DNA of 64,000 nucleotides from Odiellus spinosus. Its lineage: Eukaryota > Arthropoda > Arachnida > Opiliones > Phalangiidae. The notes beneath the pieces are model-generated. The model did no database searches. It saw nothing but the letters and a program-made list of their open reading frames with translations, and was not told the DNA's origin. Location of the stretch: contig OY987225.1 in NCBI GenBank assembly GCA_963920705.1, positions 33,953,458-34,017,457 of the forward strand. Direction: 5' to 3'. Below are positions 10,201-20,835 of this stretch, piece by piece (position 1 is the first letter of the stretch; the number at the start of each line of letters is the position of its first letter). A program made the position numbers and the translations under genes.

Positions 10201-12265
10201 GCTAAGCCTAACTCAAAGATAAGACTTGAGAGAAGCCTAACTTCTATTTGATACTAATTAAAATTTAATTCAAATGCCAGAAAAATTGTGGACTAGTTCT
10301 ATAATAACATTTAATTAACTATAAATTAAAGAGAAACCTTTATAGCTAGTTTTAATAACTTTTTTACTAATATTTTAACACTTCTAATCAATAGAAAAAA
10401 AATCTTACCCCTTTACAATTATCAATTGTTATAAATCTTACTTCTACGATGGTTTTCATGTGTTTACTAATGAGCTCCTCTTCAACTACCTTAACTATTA
10501 AAGACTCAGTTGATTCGTCCAAATATAACTTAGCTCTTTCAGCCTCCTCGTTAATTCTCTGTTCAACCTTTTTAATATAGACGGAGGCACTGTTTTCCGC
10601 TAGGAACTTCTGACTTTCCATCTATCCCGAGATTGAAAAGGGTCAAAAGTTTATTCTAGTTTAAATTAAAGTGAGGCTGTCACCATTTTTTCAAATACTA
10701 ATGGATTATATTTTTAGTTTTACCATACTACTAAAACACCATGTTCTAGATTTTATACCTCTGCTGGTTGAGGCGTTAGAAAGAAACAAATAGGACTTTA
10801 TGGGTTAAGTACTTTCACAAAAAAGACCGCGCAAAATTTTGAATACAAAATATGAATGTTTTCCTGTTGTGGTAATTTTTCTATGAGATATATATTTTGA
10901 ATCGTGACAGCCTCACTTTAAAGTTTTTTTTCTGAGAATTAAACAAACTTTATAGAATTCGGCCGACTGAAGTAAGAAAGGTCTCTCGAAATCTTCTTCG
11001 TAGATAGACCGAGAATCAATGCCCAAAACTATCAACATCTGGCAAGCATTTTTGATGGCTAATTTATCCACTACTTCCCCGCGACGTTCTCTCATGACCA
11101 TGTCCAATAAAGTGTCCCTCAAATGATCGCGAATACAACCGTGACGAACTACTTGATCTCGGAAAATGATCAAACCCAAATTGTAGACGTTATCCACGCT
11201 ATTTTGTTGGACGTAAACTCGATCCTAATTGGAAAATTAGATCTGTAATCCTTTCGAGAAACGTTTTTAAACCTTTTAAAGACCTTACCATATACATTAG
11301 AATGTCTCTGATCATAACCATACTTGTTTGATGATCATTCCAGGCTTGATTTAAAGTTTGGAGGAAATTGTTATGCAAAGCGGATAAAACGTCATTTCTT
11401 ACCTTGGGTTAATAGTTCAATACGATTAGATTCTCTAATAACATTCTATTTTGATTATATTTTTAATTTAACGCCTTTACTTTGTTCTCTAAATGATTTG
11501 AAACAACTTCCCTGAGTCCCGTGTAAAGTCTCTCGCCATGTTTGTGTAAAACCATCGTGTAAGCGTTACGATAGAGCTCTTCGAAACTAAGCCCGCTGTT
11601 ATTTTTTTTCTGGATCTCCTGAATGGCATTTCGTAACAAAGTCCAGATACTTTGTACGAACTTCTCATCCATGGACATCTAATGAAAAGAAGAAAAAAAG
11701 GGGTGAGATACTGTAGTTGCGCGGGGTTTTTGACATTTGAGCCAAAAAAGGCTAATATTAATTAGGTTATTGATTAATTAATCTAGTGGTATATTAATAA
11801 TCAATTGAATATGTGGGCAAATTCGCAAACTAAAAGAAAGAAAATTAAGGAACGTAACAAAAGGAAAATATTAGGAATTTTCTGAGGAAATGTACATTCT
11901 ACGGAATTACTGGTATATTAGATGGAAAAAACATTATCTAGATTAATAATCTAGATCAATCCATATATGATCTAATTGAATTAATAACTAATGATGAATA
12001 ATTTGGTGGAACTACAAAGAAAATAAAAAGGTTTCTAGACTGGAGGCGAGTAGCCTAAGAAGCCAAAAGTATTTTTCATAATTAACTTTCAAACTTATAT
12101 CGAAGAGTATTATGAAATACAAATAATTTAGTTTGATTAAGTTTAATCAAACAATAATAGGCCAAATTAAAAAAGAATAATTTTTTTGTGGGAATATAAA
12201 AACTAACTTACTGGGAATGCTCGGATTCTCATCTTGGTGTCTTTTTTTCCCGGTTTTAAACTCAT
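7296..12265 (-). CDS. CUL3: cullin-3, scaffold of CRL3 ubiquitin ligases
   Basis: Fifteen coding exons in transcript order: 12212-12265, 11481-11678, 11289-11402, 10949-11224, 10442-10621, 9532-9729, 9110-9457, 8942-9049, 8662-8786, 8335-8596, 7904-8090, 7779-7847, 7642-7714, 7388-7561, 7296-7320. All phases close, giving 796 aa (human 768). The start [18 protein letters not shown] matches the cullin-3 N-terminus, including the MRIRAFP segment for BTB adaptors. [17 protein letters not shown] and [20 protein letters not shown] follow, then the cullin repeats and the homology domain ([25 protein letters not shown]). The C-terminal winged helix contains [11 protein letters not shown] with the neddylation lysine near residue 741. 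The end is KIYNYVA. The protein scaffolds RBX1 and BTB substrate receptors. The insert after FYGPRKEE is longer and Ser/Pro-rich compared with the vertebrate protein. Intron 13 is an AT-AC U12 intron. Confidence 0.96.
7562..7641 (-). other. U12-type AT-AC intron in CUL3
   Basis: On the minus strand this 80-bp intron starts ATATCCTTTT, carries the branch site TCCTTAAC (7576-7583) and ends TTTTTCAC. The branch A is about 15 nt from the 3' end. Splicing joins GA|G to give [14 protein letters not shown], exactly the conserved cullin-3 sequence. No GT..AG alternative restores the frame here. All three minor-spliceosome signals match consensus. Confidence 0.93.
8845..8900. repeat. palindromic TTAGGCTTAGC motif pair in CUL3 intron 8
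   Basis: GAGTTAGGCTTAACAC is followed at once by its reverse complement form CTAAGCCTAACT inside the intron between exons 8 and 9. A similar pair occurs near 9885-9905 in another CUL3 intron. Confidence 0.55.
10060..10225. repeat. tandem palindromic units in CUL3 intron 5
   Basis: About four head-to-tail copies of a ~40-bp unit. The first two are near-perfect palindromes: TTTGAGTTAGGCTTAGCG, then TTAAGCCTAACTCAAA. The later two keep only the right arm strongly (GCTAAGCCTAACTCAAA). Each intact unit could fold into a hairpin. Confidence 0.7.
10670..10917. mobile_element. foldback element with TTAA target sites in CUL3 intron 4
   Basis: Terminal inverted repeats AGTGAGGCTGTCA and TGACAGCCTCACT are flanked on both sides by TTAA (10666-10669 and 10918-10921). 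Length is 248 bp with no coding capacity. TTAA duplication suggests mobilisation by a piggyBac- or Kolobok-like transposase; that assignment is inference. Related copies lie at 741-1183 and 62942-63430. Confidence 0.75.
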
Positions 12266-14562
12266 TTTACGTCCACTTATCGTTTTTTCACGATTCCGAG
12301 CCTAAAGTTAAATAATTAAACTTAACGCATTTAATTAAATTAGCCCGACAAACTTTACGGGGGAACAACATAGATGAAACTAATAACGATTAATTTTAAG
12401 CCTAATCGCGAGATCCCGATTTTACAAACGGACAAAAAATTGTTCCTGAATCCGAAACGAAGGAAAAAGGCTAAAGGGGGAAGATCTTTAAGGGGAAAGC
12501 AAAAATCTGACATACGATTGAGGCGCGATATTTAAACGGTGGACAAAAACGCTCATTCGTTTAGAGTTAGGCCCGAAATAACAACGCCTTTCATGATTTT
12601 AATCAATAACTTAAATTAGCTATCTTAAGTATTGAAATTAAAAACAATTGACCTCGTACTTAGGTGTATTTAATTTGATTTAAGCAATCAATTTAAGTGG
12701 CAATGTTGAAATTTCAACTTGGCATCGAAATGTCACTGAATTTTATGGAGAGAAATTTAAAGTGACCCCTGATTAGAGTCTCCCGCTTGCTAGGCTATAT
12801 TAAAATTTATCTTAATGTTTCCAGTATCTTTGAAACCAAGAAGACATGATACGCTTCCAAATGAAACTGATCTGAAGACAATTCGATCCGCAGAGAGGTT
12901 TTGACAACAATGTAAAGCTGGTTAAATTTTCTGCAGCCAGCCAGCCTACGTATAATAAACTTCATGGGCATGTTGGAAAGGATATTCTCAAATATCAAGG
13001 TACAGTTTGTCTAAAAATTACATATAGCTCATTAATTATAAAGAAAACGAGTGCCAAAGGTGAGAGTGGGTTAGATCTCAGTAGGAACGTAGTTCTCAGT
13101 GGCACAGTATCAGGAAATTCCCCCAAAAATCATTTTTAAGTAATAAGAAATTTCGGCATTCATGTAATGATTAAATTTATTTAATTTAGTATCAAATCGC
13201 CCTTGATAATTTGCAAGATTTAAATACTTTATTCCATTCCATTATTGCTGACAAATTGTATTTAAATTTTACATTGTTTATTTTTTGGCAACATTGACCC
13301 TTTTCGTAGGCAATTCTTTTTAGTAACTTTTTTCCTCCCAAAAAGCAGCAAAGGCGGTAATTTTTTTTCTTTCTCTCAAAAAAATGGTTTGCGACATTAC
13401 AATACGCTTATTTTTTTTATTGTATGTGATATGATTTTAGAAACTGAATTTGAAGGACCAGGCCTAGTTTTTTTTAGTGTAATGCCCGAATGAGTAAGAT
13501 TTCCTTCTCATTAGCGTAGTAGATTAACCCCCAGGCATTTTATCTTAATAAAAAATACGTATCTACAAAATTGAATAGTTCTAGTCCGTGTGAAAATATT
13601 TATTTTCAATATTGGAAACTTTTTTTTTCTCGTTAAAGTTCAATTTTAAAAACCCCTCTATAAATTTAACACACATTATAAACATCACCTGCTAAATTTT
13701 AAACCGTGATGTTTTTTTTTAGGAGAATTTAGCGCACGATAAACTTAAACTGACCTCCAACCTAAATCATTTCTTATGAACTAATTAGGATCTGGGGAGT
13801 TAAGTCTCGTTTGTAATATACACGAGCATAGTGCGAGAGCCCCTATTGGCCGCGTACCTCTTGAAAATAAAGAGTTGATAGCTCTATCAAGTTTTTGATA
13901 ACGTACATTCAGTGGGTAATGATCTAATTGTTGTTAGTGTCACTAATTACCGTAATTAGTTTCTTTTCTAGATATTTTTCACCTAATATTGGTAGAAAAA
14001 GTCCCTAATTAAACTTTTATTTCAAGACGTTTTGTGTAGAATGTTTTTTTCCAAGAACTTTCGCAGGCTTTAGTTCTAATTAGTTCATAAAAGCAACTTT
14101 ATTTAGTTTACGAGGTCTGTTTACGATCATTTCCCCAAATTAGGTTATCGAGGGAACTCCTTTAAGAGTTTGTTTTTTAAATATACAAATTTCAAATGTT
14201 TCAAATTTTAATCTCTTAAAATTTCTTCGAAACGAAAGACAAAAGATTTTTACAGGAAAAATGCGAGAAATTTTATATTTTTAACGTTGATTCATATAAA
14301 ATGGAATTAAAAATTTTAATAAGGGTTAACAATTTCATTTTTCTTCTAAGAAATACGCGCGTACGAAAAAATACAGAACAGGAGGTAGAATATTTTAAAC
14401 GAATCTTGTTAATAATTTCACGCGTTACGAAACAAATTCTAAGTTAACTTTGGGGGGATTTTGGTTGCCAATGAAAGAATTTTTTATTTTTATACATAGT
14501 TCCGTATTATCCCAAAATTTCAGGCAAATATTTAAAATTAAAGGAACGTAACGAGTTAATCA
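12266..14562. other. intergenic between IPO5 and CUL3 (same strand)
   Basis: Holds the CUL3 promoter and 5'UTR at the left and the IPO5 3'UTR at the right. AT-rich with long T runs. I found no convincing exon, RNA gene or complete element. Confidence 0.5.
14483..14488 (-). promoter_or_regulatory. AATAAA poly(A) signal of IPO5
   Basis: TTTATT on the plus strand, so AATAAA on the gene strand, about 75 bp after the IPO5 stop. Position and sequence suit the end of the importin-5 transcript. Confidence 0.5.
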
Positions 14563-17500
14563 TTAACCTAAAAGTTTTTGTAGAACCTCTTGTTGTTGGG
14601 GCGTTGGAAGTTGACTTAAGCAAGCGTTGAAAACATTTTCGTTTGTCTAAATTTAATTAAATTCAATTACAATTTGATTTAATGGGAAATTTTAAATATT
14701 TACCTTTAAAGATGCCAATAAAACTATCATTCTTTTTCCCACATCAGATTCGACGGAGATCGCCTCTCTTACGAAAGCCTCAGCCATGACCATGACTATT
14801 CTTGGAAGATTGCAATTGTCAACTCCCAATAACATTGGATTGTTCCTAAAAAAAGGACGTAGAGTGAGAAAAACTTCAAACGAAACCCGGGAAGATCAGG
14901 GGATCAATCTTACTGTTCTAAGAGAGTGCATAGAAAACCGTAAACGTGAGGAGCTTCGTCTTCATCTTCCCAAACCGGTAACCAACTAAGCCAATGAGGT
15001 AAAATAGCCGGTACTGATATCTGCGAAGCGTTATGTTCCAAAACTTTGGTGACGGCGGAAATGGCGTTTTCGGTAGCGTTGAGGTTTTCCGGTTCTCTCG
15101 AATCCGGTTGAGCGATCATCTCCATTAATGGCGTTACGAAATCAGCGCAAGCTTTCGCGAAGACATCACCCCCGAACTGAGCTAATACTCCGACTCCGTA
15201 AGCCGCCGCTTGCCTAACTTCGGAACTTTTACTGCCTAAAGCGTCTCGCAATGGCCTTAAGAAATACTCTTGGTATTTTCCACAACCCTATAAAAGATGA
15301 AAGATGGATTTAAATTATTATTGAAGAACCAGAGTCCTCCACCAAAGCCTAAAAAATTACACAAGGTGAGTCCAAATTATTTTCCAATGTTTACTCTACT
15401 TTTAGTTAATCTTTCAAAATTTTGATGATATTTTAACTTAAGTCTTTTTAACGTGGACTAAACTATTTCTTAAGACCTCTGAGAGTGCAATTTTCCAAGA
15501 CTATCACACCCCTAGTTAAAAATATAATTAAATGTATAAATTACTGGGCCTCCGTGTTCTATCAGATCATCGAATACGCATAATGCCCATTGATGGTCAG
15601 ACCAGGGACGATCGGGTCCCAAAAGTCTGACAAAATGCGGTAATAAAGGTTCGAAGCGTGGCAAAAAATCTTCCTTATAGACCGAGAAAACTCCGTGAAT
15701 TACATCCGCTGTTTTACTCAATAGATATACGTCCTCGTCATCCTTTTTTTAAATGAAAATTAGTCAAGCTAATCAGATTTGAACTAAAATTAAGACAATC
15801 TAACTTCGTCTAAAAGTTCCTCTTCTACTAAATCATCGTAATCTTCGTCTCTCCTTTTCTCTTGCCTTTCTTGCGATCTTTCAAAATATTCCTTCATACC
15901 GTTATCAAGAATTCGAATCAATTCGGTCATTGATTGTTCATTCAAAGCCGATCGACCCAAAATCTCAACGCACTACGATCAAAAAACAAATTTAGAAATT
16001 AACAAGAGGTCAAACTATCAAAGCCTTTTTTTAAATTAATCATTTTCAACCTCAAACTTTTCCCTGACTTCATTGACTTCCATCTTAACCTAACTTTACC
16101 CTGATCTGTCTTCAATATCCCTCAACTATTCCCTGATCTAAGTCTACAATCTCATCAACTTTTCTGATCTAATCCTTCAAATTAACTTTTCCTTGATCTA
16201 AGTCTACAATCTCCAACAATTCTCTGATCCAATACTTCAAATTAACTTTTCCCTTACATTCCCTAACCTAATAATCATTTTTCCTTGACTTAATAATCTT
16301 TCCACCTAGCTTTTCACGAAAAAATAAAATAGGCATGGGCCAACCTGCGTAAAAGCGTGTAAATGTTCTGATAGAACGTCTTTCTCAGGTTCTGAATCCA
16401 ACGCGGCCAATAACTCGGGACAAATATAACTCCACATATTGGCGACGTATTCGTCTCCTCTAATCTTGGCGCATTCTAAAAGATAGGGAAGACATTCGGC
16501 AGCCGCGATTCGAACTGGTAAAGATAAGAGTTAAGGATAATCCCAATTTTTAAAACAAATCTTTTGATAAATCTTTGAAAAAGGATATTGTCATGGAAAT
16601 AAAATTTGAGCATCGGCACCATCAATTTAACAACTTCTTCGGCGTAGGTAGCGAAACCTTCTTTCAATTCTCGAGCGTAACAAACTAACATTTGACAAGC
16701 GGTTGCCTTTTCTTCTAATCCCGCAGTTTTGATTCCAAAATTTTGTTGCTCTCCTAAACTAACAAACTGCCAATCGTCGTCGCCTTCGACAACTTTCATA
16801 TCATCACCTAATAAATTTAGATTCAAAAAATAACAATTAAGTTCATTATAGGAATAATTCGGACGAGTAACGTGTCTTATAACAACTTGAATTAGGCTTA
16901 ACCTCAAAAAGCAACCTTTTAATACCATTTCTATTCACATTTTAACACTTCTAATTAAAACTAACACGTTACTCGCTTTAAATATCTATTTTAAGTTCAT
17001 TAAACAACTTACTATCTAATAACGTTATCTCTGGTTTTAACGCGGCTGCTTTTAGGACGGGGCCCATAACGTACGGTAAATACGGTTCAAACTGTTTTCC
17101 TAGAATTTTACAAATTCTAGCCCAAGCTGATATCATATACGCCAACTTGGTTAAAAAAAATACATAAATTCGTCAATTAATGTAATTTAGATTAAGATTA
17201 ATAGGAATTAACCTGGGGATCGTCGTCGCTAAGTATTCCAACCTCCGTCTGTGTTTTTAGTAACATTTCCATTACGTCACTAGCATCGCTAACAAATTTT
17301 TCTCGACCAACGGCTAATCCTATTAAACTAACGCATTCGATAGTTTTTCCTCTTAATAATCTTAATTCGGGTGTGGTGGCGTTTTGTATCACGTATTTTA
17401 AACACGGCATAAATCGATCGTAGTATTGTACGAATTTTTCTTCCGCCGTATCAGCGACTGAAGCTAAAGTAACCACTACTTGTTCCAAAACTAGTTTTGT

Positions 17501-19899
17501 GCCTCGTTCGATTAACTAGACAGTGAAAAGATGATTAATTTAAATTAAATAGGGACTTAAGATTAAATTTTCAATTACCTCTTTGAATTTACAAGTTAGA
17601 ACAGTCTCTAATTTGGCTACGATACTGTCCAAGTAAGGCGCTAAAACTGGTTTCGGACATTCTTCGAAGAAGTTCACTAAAGCGGCACCAGCGTGAGCTT
17701 GAACTCTAGGTTCGCTGTTGTTTCCTAAAAGCTCTAATAGTCCCGGGATTACCTAGAAATGAATCAAAACAATTATATTACTTTCCCCCGAAAGAGGTTA
17801 AAGGGATAATGAAGTCTTATTTTAATCAAGATCAAGATGGACTGCAAAAGTATGGATTATTAATTGGCAAATTAACAAGATTAACCACTAATTACTTAAT
17901 TTTAACTTTAGACTTAAAAAGATTAATAACAATCATCTTCATTATCCCTTTAAAAACTTTAAATATATTTACTTTATCATGAAATTTCTTTTCAAATATT
18001 GGCGAAAAATCTGTGGCCATTTGACCTAAAGCGTTGCAAGACGCGTATCTTACTCTAGGATGCTATCATGATTAAAAAAAATATATATTAATTAAAATGC
18101 TAAGTTGAATTATTAAATTCTTAGAAGGTTACAGGATCTTGTAGATATGGTAAGACTCCTGAGACAATTTCGGTCAATAATGATTCCATTTGAGTGTGAC
18201 AACCTTCCCCAATAGCGGAAATGGCCATTAAAGCGGCGTGACGATGGGCCCAATTTGGACTAGCGAATAAATCCTGTAGACACCTGATGACCAGCGGTAG
18301 AACGACTTTACCACCAATAGCGCAAGCCAGCCTGTCAAGAGAAGATTCTCCAATTACAGGGTTACTTTCATTATCGTCTTCGCTGATGTCATCGGCTGTC
18401 GACCAATCAGAATCCTCTTCCAAATCAACCATCATATTCAATATTAAAGGAATGACCGTAGCAATGTGTTTGCTGCCTAATTTTCTCATCGTTGCCGGAG
18501 CAGTTTCAGCCATCGTTACAATAACTTCTAAACACAAATGACGCCAAGTGTCTGGGACATTCGTATCAGCTACGGTCTAAAGAAAAGAGTTTAGAGATAA
18601 AAACTTAAAATTACCCAAGATTACTTCTAAGTATGTACGAAATTACTTTTGTCATAAGGAAGAGTAAAGGTTCTAAGTGACTCCTAAGAAACCTTGGGCA
18701 GGATTCCGCCAGATCTACGATATTTTTCAAGACAGCGTCATCATCTTGGGCTTCGATGGTTTGAGACAAAACTTGCAACATCGGTGGTAAACAACTTGAA
18801 AGTTGTTTTTGAACTCCATTTTCGCGTTCGTGAGTGACCAGGAAAGATGTTGTGGCTTTTACAGCCGTACGCTGAACCTAATTCCATTTAAAAATATTGA
18901 AATCCTCAATGCAACCAAGATATGATTGACATTGGTACGCATACCTGGGGGTTGGAGGGATCTTGCAAGCTTTGTAGAAGCATCTGTTCGATGACATTCA
19001 TATATCTACTCTGTTGGTTACCAAAGATGCCAGGAACGCAAGAAAACATGTGCAAAGCTACTTCTTTCAAGACCGTGTTCTGGGAATTCGCGCACTCAAA
19101 AAGAAACCTCAAGAAATCTGGCCAAAGGTTATTCGCTTCATCATCTAAAAAATGAAGAAAACTAAGTAGTAAGTTTTATTTTGGTTGAAAGAGGGAATCT
19201 TACCTATTTGGTGTTTGGCAAATTCAGCAGCGGCTTCAGCTACTTTTTTTCTTAAATTTATGCTACATTCTTGTTGTATGGCTAATAATAATTGGGCTTT
19301 CATTTGATTTTGGGCCGCTTCGGTTAATTTTTTATAGAATTCGTCAAATTCGTTTGAAATAAGCCTTCTTAAAAGAACCGCGGCCATTTGTCGGACCTTA
19401 TACATTTAAAAAACAAGCGTGATTAGATATTTTAAAGTTTTATACTTAAATTATAGTTATAACTTACTTCTTCTCCGTTAACCGCATTGCATATGCTATT
19501 TAGAAGGAATATTACTCTATTTTCTACGGGAATTGTCTCAAAAGTTTGCTGAGAATGAAAAGAATAAGTATGAAAGGTTTTATAATGTTCGTAAAAGTTT
19601 TTTATAAACTACTAGTTCGATAAAAAATAATTAGTTTCGCCCCTCGTTGCAAATCATCACGTTTCAAAAAATCATTCACATGTTTTATTTTAGACTCGGC
19701 CCCTGATAAAAAAAAATGCGCCAGACCAAGGCTTAGATAAAAAACTAAATATATTGCTTAAAAAGACTACAACACCCCAAAAATATTTTTTATTAATAAA
19801 AATTATAAGTTAATTTACCTCTGATTTAGTTCTAATTTCGTTATCGGGATTAAGAAAGTTTAAAAGTAACGCGTCAAATTGGCCCTGTTCGTCGGCCAT
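14563..19899 (-). CDS. IPO5: importin-5 (karyopherin beta-3, RanBP5)
   Basis: Seventeen coding exons in transcript order: 19819-19899, 19468-19548, 19204-19396, 18945-19144, 18647-18877, 18133-18576, 17973-18062, 17579-17752, 17213-17515, 17013-17145, 16589-16807, 16345-16517, 15805-15972, 15545-15742, 14914-15287, 14704-14845, 14563-14646. Phases close to 1095 aa (human 1097). HEAT-repeat landmarks in order: [27 protein letters not shown] with an acidic loop, [118 protein letters not shown] and LPHWLSWLP. The protein carries ribosomal proteins and other cargo into the nucleus under RanGTP control. The start at 19899 is the first in-frame ATG; upstream sequence is open only from a GTG. Intron 11 is AT-AC U12-type. 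Confidence 0.96.
16132..16254. repeat. two 60-bp tandem units in IPO5 intron 12
   Basis: CTGATCTAAGTCTACAATCT recurs exactly 60 bp apart, followed by TCAAATTAACTTTTCC in both units, with weaker half units on the left. Intronic and noncoding. Confidence 0.65.
16518..16588 (-). other. U12-type AT-AC intron in IPO5
   Basis: On the minus strand this 71-bp intron starts ATATCCTTTTT, has the branch site TCCTTAAC (16530-16537, branch A about 13 nt from the end) and ends CTTTAC. Splicing gives [20 protein letters not shown], collinear with HDGVRVAAAES in vertebrate importin-5. Use of a nearby AG would shorten the conserved segment by one residue, so the AC end is preferred. Confidence 0.92.
17802..17949. 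mobile_element. 148-bp MITE with TTAA target sites in IPO5 intron 7
   Basis: Perfect 13-bp terminal inverted repeats AGGGATAATGAAG and CTTCATTATCCCT are flanked by TTAA at 17798-17801 and 17950-17953. Solo TTCATTATCCCTTTAA ends occur near 24135, 24500, 31580 and 59740, and a shrunken pair sits at 25309-25349. The family is therefore numerous here. Confidence 0.75.
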
Positions 19900-20835
19900 G
19901 GTGACTAAACGACCGGTTTCCGCGGTAAAAGAAATAACAATGCTCGTGCAGCGCGAGCAAAGGCTAGCGTTATGAGGCGAGATATGTCGAGTCACAATTG
20001 GCCAATCGGAAGCCACGAAATCAAATTTGCATAAAGGGTCACAAGCAACTTAATAAATTTATCTTTGAAATGGGTGTAGTATGATTCAAAATGCGCCTAT
20101 ACAAAATTTCAATCGAAAATATTCAACCGTTTGCTCGTAAAAAGATGGTTTGAAATTTGCGTTTTTCGAAAGAAATTTGAATTTCCAAAAAAGGAAAGTG
20201 GCCAAATTTTTGCTACATTTAAATCTCGCGCCGGAATCTTCCCGGAAAAGTGCGCAAATTTCCGCGCGCCACTTGTGGGGATCTATTTCAAATAAACCTT
20301 CACCTTGATTTTGTTTCTGCTCTTATTTTTGAGGAGAAAATTTGTTTTTTACATTTTGCTGCGTGTTACCCTTTAATTTATGCAAAGTGGTTTTTTTCGC
20401 GGCTAAATTCCTTTGAACGAATCAAGAGGGTGCCATTCTTGCATGTGACGTGACTCATACCACACCAGTATCACACGCTTTAGGCCTAAAATAGAGTAGA
20501 TTACGCAATGTACGTGTCGTGTTTTTTTGCCGCGGATTTGTTTCGGATGACAGTTCTGTAGCGGAGTTCCGTGCGAAATAACTTAGAAAAGTAAGAAAAC
20601 CATGAGAAATCTAATATAAAAGGTAATTTCAAATTGAATATTTAATATTCCAAGAACAATAATCTTGACTACTATCAGGCAAATTTATTTGAAAAAAGTC
20701 ACTTTAATTTTGGTTAGTGTCAAAAGCCAAGGCTTATCGTAATAGACCACAAGTTAAGTTAGTCATTACTATTTACTAATGTCAAAGTACTAAAATAGGC
20801 TAGATTTGAGTTAGGGTAGTAACTAGTACGTGAAA
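19900..20835. promoter_or_regulatory. divergent promoter region, IPO5 / TUBGCP2
   Basis: The 936 bp between two start codons in opposite directions must hold both promoters and 5'UTRs. Around 20225-20290 it is more GC-rich, with CGCG-containing text such as CTCGCGCCGG and CCGCGCGCCAC. No TATA box position can be defended. A 5' noncoding exon for TUBGCP2 is possible. Confidence 0.5.
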
